A stretch of 9,720 nt of DNA from Candidatus Bathyarchaeota archaeon (GTDB lineage Archaea; Thermoproteota; Bathyarchaeia; 40CM-2-53-6), in NCBI GenBank assembly GCA_005884605.1, contig VBBE01000017.1, positions 1 through 9,720 of the forward strand. Reading direction: 5' to 3'. The translations under genes and the position numbers were made by a program. Position 1 is the first letter of the stretch. Each line of letters starts with the position of its first letter. The notes under the pieces are model-generated. The model did no database searches. It had not been told where the DNA came from and worked only from the letters and a program-made list of their open reading frames with translations. This document shows, piece after piece, positions 1-6,678 of the stretch.

Positions 1-682
1 CTCTATCATGTGCCGCAGCTCGGATCCTGATGTTGCGTTCCTTAAAGTCTCCATGAACCAGACTTAGGGGTAGCTTGTCGCAGAACTCTAGCAACTCACT
101 CCACTGCCCCTCAAGGCGATCAAAGTCCGAGACAATCATCTGTAGGGAGTCCAAGTCCTCCAATTCGAGTTCAAGGTTGAGGCTCCTCTCTATCCACTGA
201 CGCGCAAATCGTAAAGCTTCCAAGTAATGCCCCGGGCCTCGTTCAGGTAATCTGGAAAGCATCTCGACGTGGGAAGCTGAGGATGTGTGCAGAATCCCGA
301 GCCAACGTCCGGCCGCGATGCGGTGCGCTTTCAAACGTGAGGTGTATGCGCGACCGTTTGCGTCCCCAATGAACAACCATTCATAATTGGGGTCATCGTC
401 TTCGGTTGACCCATAGTACCTTAACGAGGTTACAGGCAGAGAAGGTAGTATCTCTGCATAGATTATACGCTCCACCCCAATGTAGTGCCGGAAGGAGCGC
501 TTTGCGATTACGTTCTCCATCTCCGTTCCGCCAGATAGCCGGCAGACCATTGTCTTTCTTTTTGTCCGTTTGAGCACCTCAATCTTCGTGGGGGCGGCTT
601 GGCTACCGTGGACTCGAGCCCATGCTCTGAAGGCTGGATGCTCTGCTACGTGATCGCTACGTATCACTTTTGGCTCAGTCAT
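1..682 (-). CDS. APH/choline-kinase-fold phosphotransferase, C-terminus cut by window edge
   Basis: Reading the minus strand from the ATG at 682 gives 227 open codons to the window edge; the rest lies outside. The protein looks like a small-molecule kinase of the aminoglycoside phosphotransferase (APH) superfamily, which transfers phosphate from ATP to a hydroxyl of a sugar, choline, antibiotic or similar substrate in the cytoplasm. Visible parts are a beta-rich N-lobe with a candidate ATP lysine (VIAK, K61), a candidate helix-C glutamate (YAEI, E77), a hinge-like stretch (EWLFIGD, about 101-107), and the catalytic-loop signature HGDFKERN at 210-217 with the base D212 and metal-binding N217. 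The second metal-binding Asp motif should lie beyond the edge. No clear Shine-Dalgarno precedes this ATG; the frame stays open further upstream, so a slightly earlier start is possible. It follows the small ORF at 721-1050 after 38 bases, so the two are probably cotranscribed. The substrate cannot be told, and a role in drug resistance should not be assumed. Confidence 0.8.
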   Translation of the reverse strand, partial: MTEPKVIRSDHVAEHPAFRAWARVHGSQAAPTKIEVLKRTKRKTMVCRLSGGTEMENVIAKRSFRHYIGVERIIYAEILPSLPVTSLRYYGSTEDDDPNYEWLFIGDANGRAYTSRLKAHRIAAGRWLGILHTSSASHVEMLSRLPERGPGHYLEALRFARQWIERSLNLELELEDLDSLQMIVSDFDRLEGQWSELLEFCDKLPLSLVHGDFKERNIRIRAAAHDR

Positions 683-720
683 CCGAATCGAGGGGTTCCA
701 GCGGGAGGTTGAGGCTAAAT

Positions 721-1050
721 CTACTCTTTTCGGTTCCGCTGCGAACACATAGGGCGACGTACTCCGAGGCCGAGAGTGGTTTCTATGGCAATCTCGAATG
801 TGCAGCGATTGACGTGTTCCTTCACCGGGCGGAGGCGGATCTGTCTAGGGCTTGAGGACCACTCTGCGTGGCACCCCAGATCGAGCTCTGCGAGGAATTC
901 TTCCTGGCCCAGCACTGCCGAGAAGCGTTCAACGGCCTCGTCTGTTGAAACTGGCAAGTTCATGACTATGGGAAATCCTCCTGGATTGCCGCCAAAACCC
1001 CCCGACAAGCAGATGAGCTGGGACGCCACAAATAACTCCAGACCGGGCAC
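721..1050 (-). CDS. small protein of unknown function upstream of the kinase
   Basis: An open frame of 109 codons starting with GTG at 1050. I recognise no family. The N-terminal third is Gly-rich (SGGFGGNPGGF at about 17-27). From about residue 30 the composition becomes that of an ordinary soluble alpha/beta protein, with charged stretches (DEAVERFSAVLGQEEF) and no membrane segment or signal peptide. An alternative start is the ATG at 963 (80 residues), with AGGAGG at 977-982 on the minus strand, but the 13-base spacing is long. The frame is open for some 17 codons before the GTG without an ATG. It ends 38 bases before the kinase gene on the same strand, and a promoter-like repeat lies about 100 bases upstream of the GTG, so a two-gene transcript is plausible. 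Codon use reads like coding sequence, but a competing plus-strand ORF overlaps, so the gene call is tentative. Confidence 0.45.
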   Translation of the reverse strand: MPGLELFVASQLICLSGGFGGNPGGFPIVMNLPVSTDEAVERFSAVLGQEEFLAELDLGCHAEWSSSPRQIRLRPVKEHVNRCTFEIAIETTLGLGVRRPMCSQRNRKE

Positions 1051-1143
1051 GAATTTCCCACATGTGGTAGAAAAAGATGTCTTATCGGGGATAGAGAAAG
1101 ATATCTATTGGAGGATCTGGTCTTGAATCGTAACCCGACGCCC

Positions 1144-1181
1144 ATGTTAAATTTATCTAACATATGTTAAATAAATCTAAC
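1144..1181 (-). promoter_or_regulatory. tandem operator-like repeat containing TATA-like boxes
   Basis: Two copies of an 18-base unit lie 20 bases apart: atgttaaatttatctaac (1144-1161) and atgttaaataaatctaac (1164-1181), differing at two positions. Each holds an imperfect dyad of the form GTTA-N8-TAAC. On the minus strand they read as TATA-like boxes (ATTTATTTAA and ATAAATTTAA), suitably placed to drive the minus-strand ORF and kinase gene. The 20-base period, about two helical turns, would place two regulator dimers on the same DNA face. Regulation is inferred from the pattern only. Confidence 0.5.
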
Positions 1182-1375
1182 GGAACAGGCCCTACCACAG
1201 CACGACAGTTTTTACGGCAAGAACACACCGCCTGTCGGAGTTTCCTGCCGCTGATGTCTGTCGTTTCCGCCCCGTTTTAAGAGCTTATGATGTCACCGAA
1301 ATTTATCGTTTGATAGGGTGCGGACACACCGGGCGTCCCTCTTCTTGATCCTCCTCGTAAGAAAGTCGGAGAGAA

Positions 1376-2560
1376 TTATTTTGCCTGGGTCTCTGAGGTC
1401 TGAACCACTCTGCGTTTCGTTGCTGACCGTCGACGGGAAGCTACCAAATAGACGATACCGGTGAGGATTGCACCCAAGATGACCGGCATGACCAACGGGT
1501 TAGTCCAAAAAGAGGCTGGCTGATTGCCAGAAGGTGGAGACGTTGTTGTTGTGCTTGCGAAGAACTCTGTCATAGGAGAGGCGTTAGCGTCATTAGATGT
1601 TAGAGAGCTGAGACCCCAGTTTGTTTCCACTGTTTTCAAGAACGAATAGTGGTTGTAAGAGCCCGTTCCCACATAGGCCTGCTTCACGACCGGACCGGAC
1701 CAACTAGCATAGAGAAAGTCGTTTGTTGACCCGCTGCAGGGGGAGGGACTGCAGCCGCTGTTTCCCTCGTCATAGACGATGAACAATGCTGCCCTGTGGG
1801 TCTTGAACAGGTTGCTGCTGAGGATCAGAGGGACAAGGTTCGATAGATAGCTGTCGCCACCCGAAACCCTACTATCATGACCATTATCATTGTCGTTAGG
1901 AGTAAGCCAAGTCATGTTTGCCGGGTTTGGGGCGTTAAGTGAACCTAGAAATTCGTGGTCATCAGCCGAACCCGACGGGTTCGACGGTGATGTTGTTGCA
2001 AGAAAATGCGAGCATCGCGCAGAGGTGTGGATTTCATTGAACGTTAGGAACCCGAAATGGTCTGCGTGCCTGGGTGGGTCGAAACTGCATGATCCTGACC
2101 CGGACGCATCCTCCGCATACGCCTGCCACGTTAAACCAGCTGATTCCATCTTAGCAACAATACTAGACTGGGCCAGTCCCCAACAGCAATACCCATCGCT
2201 AGTATGGCCAAAGTTGTCCCCTCCAACGAGCGAGATGTAGTTTCCCTCGCTTGGATGACTTGTTCCCGAATACCCGCCAGAAGAGCAGGACGAATCACTC
2301 TGGCAGCTTCCAGCAATAGAGTATGTCTGTGCTAGCGAAGTCTCATAGGAGCCTGAACCACCGCAACTCGTCATTACATCACAGTAGCCATTGTTCTCCA
2401 TCAGGATGACGACGAGATTGTCAAAGCTCCTGCCTGTTGCGCCCATCGCTTTTGGACCAACAGTTGTAGCCGGTATGACCAGCATGGCCATGAGAGATAG
2501 TAGTAAGAGTGCTGTTTTTTTCCTGGTTACTGTTCGGGTTATGATCTTCTTCAGTTTCAT
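1376..2560 (-). CDS. secreted, membrane-anchored phosphoesterase (acid phosphatase/phospholipase C superfamily)
   Basis: A 394-residue protein if it starts at the ATG at 2560, chosen because a positively charged signal peptide begins right there (K/R-rich head, hydrophobic 17-30, likely cut after about A38-A41) and GAGGGG touches the ATG. The open frame reaches back to an ATG at 2674, which would add 38 residues before the signal. The body matches the phosphoesterase family (Pfam PF04185): FDNLVVILMEN (46-56) with the metal-binding Glu/Asn, SHPSEGNYISLVGG (101-114), LTPNDNDNGHD (219-229), FIVYDEG (260-266) and NHYSFLKTVETNWGL (303-317). These enzymes split phosphate mono- or diesters using metal ions. 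After a Thr/Ser/Pro linker (about 337-349) comes a membrane helix (about 355-374) and a basic tail (SRRRSATKRR), so the catalytic domain should face outside. Ten cysteines, all in the outer domain, suggest disulfides. It may release phosphate from organic sources; the substrate is not known. It appears to be monocistronic. Confidence 0.82.
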   Translation of the reverse strand: MKLKKIITRTVTRKKTALLLLSLMAMLVIPATTVGPKAMGATGRSFDNLVVILMENNGYCDVMTSCGGSGSYETSLAQTYSIAGSCQSDSSCSSGGYSGTSHPSEGNYISLVGGDNFGHTSDGYCCWGLAQSSIVAKMESAGLTWQAYAEDASGSGSCSFDPPRHADHFGFLTFNEIHTSARCSHFLATTSPSNPSGSADDHEFLGSLNAPNPANMTWLTPNDNDNGHDSRVSGGDSYLSNLVPLILSSNLFKTHRAALFIVYDEGNSGCSPSPCSGSTNDFLYASWSGPVVKQAYVGTGSYNHYSFLKTVETNWGLSSLTSNDANASPMTEFFASTTTTSPPSGNQPASFWTNPLVMPVILGAILTGIVYLVASRRRSATKRRVVQTSETQAK

Positions 2561-2658
2561 CCCCTCTTTTCGTCTCGATATTCCCGAGGCTCTTGACAAG
2601 TACCAGGCAACAATAGTTTGGAACTCATCATAGCAACATGCCCGTTTCCGAGTAGTTA

Positions 2659-2850
2659 AGTCGGCACCGTCCACAAAGCGACAAGATCCCTTGGGTAATC
2701 TACTTGTACACCGGGCTCGCAGCCGCCGCAGTAGCCGTAGTCATAACCAGTTCTCGTCTTAGACCAGAGGAAACGGAAACGGGCGGTAACGTATTCGAAA
2801 AATGGTGCCTGGGTGGCGTTGGTATAACTTTTTATACTTTCAATACTTAG
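2659..2850 (+). pseudogene. C-terminal remnant of a surface protein (membrane anchor), left copy
   Basis: In frame from 2659 to the TAG at 2848 the plus strand encodes a hydrophobic Ala/Val-rich helix beginning WVIYLYTGLA at 2692, followed by a short basic and acidic tail (SSRLRPEETETG). A TAG at 2653 closes the frame upstream and there is no start codon before the helix. Over 19 codons from 2692, 44 of 57 bases and 14 of 19 residues match the helix encoded at 3796-3852, so the two are paralogous tails. The end of this frame runs into the vapB promoter, so its true C-terminus has probably been lost. Best read as a decayed gene end; its original function is unknown. Confidence 0.5.
2822..2837 (+). 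promoter_or_regulatory. vapBC promoter with TATA box inside a perfect inverted repeat
   Basis: GTATAA-CTTT-TTATAC is a perfect 6-base inverted repeat with a 4-base centre. It contains the TATA box (tttttata, 2829-2836), which lies about 29 bases before the proposed TTG start of vapB, the spacing expected for a leaderless archaeal transcript. A further half-site (TATACC, 2852-2857) mirrors GGTATA at 2821-2826. Antitoxins of this type usually repress their own promoter, so this dyad is the likely VapB operator; that last step is inference. Confidence 0.6.
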
Positions 2851-2861
2851 CTATACCCGTC

Positions 2862-3137
2862 TTGGGATCCAACATCGTCATCAAGGATGTGGACGCCGCT
2901 GTCTATAGAAGCCTCAAGGGCGAGGCGATAAAGGCAGGGATGAAAGTAGGCGAGGCTGCCTCTCAAGCGTTCAGACTCTGGGTCCAACAACGCAACCTAG
3001 GCCGAGTCCGGGACAGGGACAGAATGCGGAAAGCAGCCGCCAGAACTGACGTGATGAGGAGAAACATCGGCCCGGTAGAAGGCTGGAACAGCACCGAGGT
3101 CATACGCAAGTGGAGAGAACTCCGCAAACCCTCGTAA
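2862..3137 (+). CDS. vapB: VapB-like antitoxin (ribbon-helix-helix type)
   Basis: A 91-residue protein starting with TTG at 2862. The N-terminal part (MGSNIVIKDVDAAVYRSLKG, then EAIKAGMKVGEAASQAFRLW to residue 40) has the pattern of an MetJ/Arc-type ribbon-helix-helix DNA-binding domain: one short beta strand and two helices. Residues 50-90 are rich in Arg and end in an amphipathic helix (STEVIRKWREL) of the sort that wraps around and blocks the toxin. The longer frame from 2802 would translate through the TATA box and adds an unlikely aromatic stretch, so I reject that start. The gene overlaps the following PIN-domain gene by 28 bases, as expected for a toxin-antitoxin operon. It should neutralise the toxin and repress the operon through the dyad at 2822-2837. 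The family assignment rests on the domain pattern and on its partner. Confidence 0.75.
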   Translation: MGSNIVIKDVDAAVYRSLKGEAIKAGMKVGEAASQAFRLWVQQRNLGRVRDRDRMRKAAARTDVMRRNIGPVEGWNSTEVIRKWRELRKPS

Positions 3138-3586
3138 TAGACGCCTCCACCGCAGCCAAGTGGTTCCTAGAAGAGGAGGACTCGGACAAGGCTCTCAGCC
3201 TCCGAGATGCTCATATTGAAGGCAAGGTCGAGCTGACAGCCCCCGACCTAATCGTGTACGAGGTCGCCAACGCCCTCAACTACAACCCGAGAGTAACCAA
3301 CGAGCATCTTACCGACCGGATCCAAGACCTCTTCGACTATGACCTTGAGATAGTACCACCCTCTGCGGAATACTCAGCCCGCACCGCCAGGACGGCTAGA
3401 GAATTATCAGTTTCAGTCTATGACGCAAGCTACGTCACCCTCTCAGACATCCTAGCGACCAATCTCGTCACAGCTGACAGAAAGCTTCACGAGAAGATCT
3501 CCAAGAAACGACAATCCTACCTTCTGAACGAGATGAGACACACGTGGAACCTACCAGGAACCGATCCGGGACGAGGAGAAGCATAG
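3110..3586 (+). CDS. vapC: VapC-like PIN-domain ribonuclease toxin
   Basis: A 158-residue PIN-domain protein beginning with GTG at 3110, preceded by GAGGT at 3096-3100 with 9 bases between. The four acidic residues that bind Mg/Mn in PIN nucleases are visible: D11 (VIDAST), E51 (YEVANAL), D105 (VYDASYV) and D123 (TADRKL). Length is somewhat above the usual 130-140 residues because of a basic, polar tail after about residue 130. VapC toxins are RNases that cut tRNA or rRNA when released from the antitoxin and so stop translation. The start lies inside vapB, in another frame, so the pair is probably translationally coupled. All catalytic residues are intact, so the toxin looks functional. PIN-domain proteins can also act in RNA processing, but the adjoining RHH antitoxin makes the toxin role much more likely. 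Confidence 0.88.
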   Translation: MERTPQTLVIDASTAAKWFLEEEDSDKALSLRDAHIEGKVELTAPDLIVYEVANALNYNPRVTNEHLTDRIQDLFDYDLEIVPPSAEYSARTARTARELSVSVYDASYVTLSDILATNLVTADRKLHEKISKKRQSYLLNEMRHTWNLPGTDPGRGEA

Positions 3587-3591
3587 TCTAG

Positions 3592-3891
3592 TTCGGCACA
3601 TACTATTACAGAGAGGAGGAGAATCTCTTCCGGTCAAAAGGTCCTGACGGTGGCTTCCACACCGGTTATGATCAGATTGGAACATGCGCCGGCACACCGG
3701 AGAATGCAGAGACAGCCTCGATCTCTATCATAGCAATCTCTGCACAAAACCTCACCTGCACTCACGCGTTCTGCTTCATTCCTTCTATTCCCTCTTGGAT
3801 AATCTACCCGTACACCGGCCTCGCCGTCGCCGCGGTAGCTATTGTCGTTACAATTCTCCTATTGGATCAGAGAACGCTCAAACAACCATAG
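3592..3891 (+). pseudogene. C-terminal remnant of a surface protein (membrane anchor), right copy
   Basis: A frame of 99 codons with no start, opening directly after a TAG at 3589-3591 (5 bases past the vapC stop) and ending at TAG 3889-3891. It encodes a polar outer-domain end (FGTYYYREEENLF, about 1-13), a short strand-rich section with three cysteines (C32, C56, C61), then a membrane helix from about residue 69 (WIIYPYTGLA onward to residue 91) and a short tail LDQRTLKQP. This is the classic end of an exported, C-terminally anchored protein whose body is missing. The helix is paralogous to that at 2692. The 5' end appears to have been cut off at the vapBC boundary. The alternative that it is a short live gene with a very unusual start is unlikely. 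Function of the parent protein is not recognised. Confidence 0.6.
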
Positions 3892-3998
3892 AATCCGAAA
3901 CTCGGGAAAACATCTTACGTAATTGGATAGTTCGTGATTCCCAGTGGAGCGGCCAAGCTCAAATTCTAGGGTCATCGAGATGCTCGTGGGATAAGGGC

Positions 3999-4415
3999 AT
4001 GGATGAGAGTGAAGTTCACCGGGAACTCGAACTCAAGGGAGTGCAGCCGTACTACGATAGGATAGTGGAGCAGCTAGCCAGCCTTGACCAGAAAGCCCAA
4101 GCGATGATCGGTCTAGAAGGCTTGCTACTCGCCCTCATGGCAGTCTTCTCATCCTCGATACCCAACAATCAGCCGGCTCGAGCGGCCGTCTGGGCGTCGA
4201 TGATAATCCTCCTCGCGTCAGCACTATGTTCTCTTCTGGTTATGCGAATTCGGTATGGAACAACGATTATCGCCAGATCGAAGACAGTGGAAGAAGGCAT
4301 GTTAGAGTATAGGAGTTGGAGAGATCACAAGCTCAAGCTACACCGCGCCGCACTGACACTACTTGCAGCCGGCCTGTTTGGCCTCGTAATCGTTCTCACA
4401 ATAGTACTCCTCTAG
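3999..4415 (+). CDS. three-helix membrane protein of unknown function, faintly PycTM-like
   Basis: 138 residues from the ATG at 3999. The frame is open back to 3684, but 3684-3891 codes for the surface-protein remnant in another frame and its translation there is basic and nonsensical, so I take the ATG that begins MDESEVHREL. Layout: an acidic cytoplasmic helix (about 1-30), the sequence ASLDQKAQAMIG (about 26-37), TM1 (about 37-54), TM2 (about 63-80), a charged loop (about 82-112) and TM3 (about 113-135) ending flush with the C-terminus. A helix with D-x-K-A running into the first of two close membrane helices, then a loop and one more helix, resembles the PycTM (DUF5706) fold of Pycsar effectors and related small membrane proteins. 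The likeness is by eye and weak. No nucleotide cyclase lies nearby in this window. Function unknown. Confidence 0.6.
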   Translation: MDESEVHRELELKGVQPYYDRIVEQLASLDQKAQAMIGLEGLLLALMAVFSSSIPNNQPARAAVWASMIILLASALCSLLVMRIRYGTTIIARSKTVEEGMLEYRSWRDHKLKLHRAALTLLAAGLFGLVIVLTIVLL

Positions 4416-4463
4416 GTGAATTGTTGAAGTACTGAAACCTCGCCGGCAGGACACTACCGTACA

Positions 4464-4512
4464 CTTTATTTACGGACCTTGTAGATTTATCAATTTAATT
4501 GCAGACAAGGAG
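4464..4512 (+). promoter_or_regulatory. promoter and ribosome binding site of the kelch gene
   Basis: A TATA-like box (ctttattta, 4464-4472) lies upstream of AAGGAG (4507-4512), which stands 6 bases before the TTG at 4519. This ribosome site is what decides the TTG start, since no ATG fits the signal peptide. A second A/T-rich stretch (gatttatcaattta, 4484-4497) could instead give a nearly leaderless transcript. Confidence 0.45.
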
Positions 4513-4518
4513 TCGTGG

Positions 4519-6420
4519 TTGTCGATTCTAGTTAGCACTTCAAAGAGAATAATACTCGTTCTAACTATTGCCTTCTTAGCAGTTCCTATATTCCCCACGG
4601 TCTTGCCCCAAGCAAGAGCCCAGAGCACGAACACTTGGACATTGACCGCTCCGATGAGCTCTCCCAGAGCTGATCACACGGCAACACTCCTCCAAGATGG
4701 CAGAGTAATGGTCGCGGGAGGCGTCAGTGGTCAAGACATCCTGTCTTCCTCCGAAATCTACGACCCCAACCTGGGGTCATGGAGCGCTACTGGCGCGATG
4801 GCCACCGCTCGTGGCTACCACTCAGCAGTAAGGCTACCGGATGGAACAGTTCTGGTAGCAGGAGGAGCGACTCTGATTGGAGGATTCGCAGTTACGATCT
4901 CTTCCAGTGAGATCTACGATCCAGCGACTGGATCATGGACCTCTACTGCATCTATGAATGTCGCCCGTAGCAGTTTTGCCCTTGTCCTTCTCAACAATGG
5001 TAAAGTTATGGCCATCGGTGGATTCGATGCCCGAGGGAGGTTCGTCGTCGCCTGCGAACTCTTTGATCCAACCACTTCTACTTGGAGCTATACTGGTGCT
5101 CTCAACACTGGACGTGCCAGTCTGACTTTCCGGAGCCAAGTTGTCAAGCTGACAGATGGACGAGTCCTCGTTGAAGGAGGTATCGACCCGAGCCACTTGT
5201 CAAGCCTCTTGTCCTCTGCGGAGATCTACGACCCACAGATGGAAGTGTGGAGTTTTACTGGGTCCATGAATATCCGGAGAGCTGACCACACCGGTACCCT
5301 GTTGCCAAGTGGTAAGGTGATAGTTGGTGGAGGAGATTCCCTCCAGCCCTCTACATCTGAGATCTTCGATCCATCAACAGGCACCTGGACCATGTCATCA
5401 ACTATGGCTGAGTTTAGAATATCCGACACGGCCTCCTCCCTCCTCGATGGACGGGTCCTAGTTGTCGGCCCAATTGGTCCATCTACGGAAATCTACGATG
5501 AGACAACGGGAACCTGGACCGACTCAGGCTCGAGAGGCACTAGCGCTGGAGAACATACAGCGACCGTACTGCTGGACGGAAGAGTTCTGGTAGCCGGAGG
5601 AGGATTCAATGGGGCATATTATTCTGAAACTGACCTGTTCACCCCCAGGGCACGAACCCTGTTTCGAATTGACATATTCTTCACCGATCCCATGCTCATC
5701 CAGCTTTCCTCGGATTCTAACGGCAATCCCATGGTCGATTTGAGTATTGCTCACGGAAAGGTCGTCAACACCCACCCTAGCAAGGTTCTAGCTTGGATCA
5801 ATGTGACAAACACTTCCGGATCGCCACTTCAGTCCCTAAGGCTGAACGCGACTCTACCCATGGACTGGAGGATTAATTCCCCATGGATGCCGGGACTAGG
5901 TGCAATACACGTCTACTTTGCCAACACCACCATGCTCGACACTAATCCCGAGATCACTCAGCCTTCAACCATCACTCTTTCCACAGGAAACCCGCAAACT
6001 GTTCAGCTCGCAATCCCTAGCTTCAACACCACGGCCATCGGCCACCCGCTCATGCCCGGCCAAAGCCTGCTGTTGTCAGTGAAACTGACCTCCTCGCTTA
6101 CTGGCACCAACCAGTTAGCCGCGAGCTATCCACGGACCTATAGTGACACAGCCGTCGCGTCAGCCTGGACCCAACCCTCCTTTACAGGCACCGAATCCGT
6201 AGGTACTAGCTCAGCCTTCTTCGTCGCCTACGCCAGGGTCTTGGGCGATGTCAACGGCGACTTCAAAGTGGACATCCTCGACGCGGCCCTATTGGCCTAT
6301 TCGTACGGTAGCCACCCTGGAGATCCCAACTGGAACCCCAACGCCAGCTTCGATAGCGACGGAGTCGTAGACATTCACGACGCAGCCGTGCTAGCATACT
6401 ACTACGGAACAAGCTCCTAA
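4519..6420 (+). CDS. secreted kelch-repeat propeller protein with dockerin-like C-terminus
   Basis: 633 residues, starting with TTG. A signal peptide spans 1-34 (hydrophobic 11-29, ARA|QS cleavage). Residues 36-380 hold seven kelch repeats of the form R-x-x-HTATLL-DG-RVLVAGG ... SSEIYDP-x-TG-W-x-x-TG-M; they begin near 50, 97, 150, 200, 254, 300 and 344. Repeat 6 has lost the GG pair (VVGPIG) and is the shortest. The N-terminal strand (NTWTLTAPM) has no partner of its own and probably closes the ring with the last repeat, giving a seven-bladed propeller. Residues 380-572 look like a beta-sandwich domain (WINVTNTSGSPLQSLRLNATLP), with several N-x-T/S glycosylation sites. Residues 575-633 form two EF-hand-like dockerin repeats (DVNGDFKVDILDAALLAYSYG and DSDGVVDIHDAAVLAYYYG). 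No membrane anchor follows, so surface attachment, if any, would be through the dockerin. Likely extracellular and carbohydrate- or protein-binding; no catalytic motif is visible. Confidence 0.85.
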   Translation: MSILVSTSKRIILVLTIAFLAVPIFPTVLPQARAQSTNTWTLTAPMSSPRADHTATLLQDGRVMVAGGVSGQDILSSSEIYDPNLGSWSATGAMATARGYHSAVRLPDGTVLVAGGATLIGGFAVTISSSEIYDPATGSWTSTASMNVARSSFALVLLNNGKVMAIGGFDARGRFVVACELFDPTTSTWSYTGALNTGRASLTFRSQVVKLTDGRVLVEGGIDPSHLSSLLSSAEIYDPQMEVWSFTGSMNIRRADHTGTLLPSGKVIVGGGDSLQPSTSEIFDPSTGTWTMSSTMAEFRISDTASSLLDGRVLVVGPIGPSTEIYDETTGTWTDSGSRGTSAGEHTATVLLDGRVLVAGGGFNGAYYSETDLFTPRARTLFRIDIFFTDPMLIQLSSDSNGNPMVDLSIAHGKVVNTHPSKVLAWINVTNTSGSPLQSLRLNATLPMDWRINSPWMPGLGAIHVYFANTTMLDTNPEITQPSTITLSTGNPQTVQLAIPSFNTTAIGHPLMPGQSLLLSVKLTSSLTGTNQLAASYPRTYSDTAVASAWTQPSFTGTESVGTSSAFFVAYARVLGDVNGDFKVDILDAALLAYSYGSHPGDPNWNPNASFDSDGVVDIHDAAVLAYYYGTSS

Positions 6421-6569
6421 ACGTCCAACTCCCATTCATCCTTCCAACAACCATATCAGAAGGCTCCAACTCCATTCCACAAGGCACCAATCCCCATCAA
6501 ACCAGAGCACCGACGGACTCGTGAATCGGTTTCGGTCCCTTTCAGAGTCCCGGTCGAGCTTCCTTACTT

Positions 6570-6638
6570 TCAGTGGAGGATGACGGCGATTAGGAAGGCC
6601 AGCCAGTAAATGGCGAAGACCCATTGCAGTATCCCCAC
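6570..6638 (-). CDS. possible tiny single-helix membrane peptide
   Basis: From GTG at 6638 to TGA at 6570-6572 the minus strand encodes 22 residues that are almost wholly a membrane helix (VGILQWVFAIYWLAFLIAV), ending in a stop just after ILH. The frame remains open upstream to about 6681 (CTG at 6680), adding LREFWLGAGSGKLT with no standard start. The helix has the W/Y placement usual for real membrane segments. A weak GGGA precedes the GTG. It may be a small membrane protein, the tail of a lost gene, or chance; the start is uncertain. Confidence 0.25.
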   Translation of the reverse strand: MGILQWVFAIYWLAFLIAVILH

Positions 6639-6678
6639 TGTTAGTTTTCCCGACCCAGCTCCAAGCCAAAACTCTCGC

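Noticed and set aside
776..1126. 116-codon plus-strand frame opposite the small unknown ORF
   Set aside because: Composition is Ser/Arg/Trp-rich without any fold pattern; the minus frame reads better and lies in line with the kinase gene.
966..1163. 65-codon minus-strand frame overlapping the promoter repeat
   Set aside because: It starts inside the operator-like repeat and has no recognisable character.
1182..1375. possible RNA gene or terminator in the spacer after the phosphoesterase
   Set aside because: No stable extended hairpin, tRNA-like pattern or strong T-tract could be seen by eye.
2561..2674. 38-residue N-terminal extension of the phosphoesterase
   Set aside because: It would place a Cys/Arg-rich tail before an otherwise normal signal peptide that starts at the ATG at 2560.
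2802..2861. 20-residue N-terminal extension of VapB
   Set aside because: It would translate the TATA box and operator, and the added residues do not fit the RHH fold.
3684..3998. 105-residue N-terminal extension of the three-helix membrane protein
   Set aside because: It overlaps the surface-protein remnant in another frame and translates to a basic, His/Arg-rich stretch with no domain character; the ATG at 3999 gives a sensible protein.
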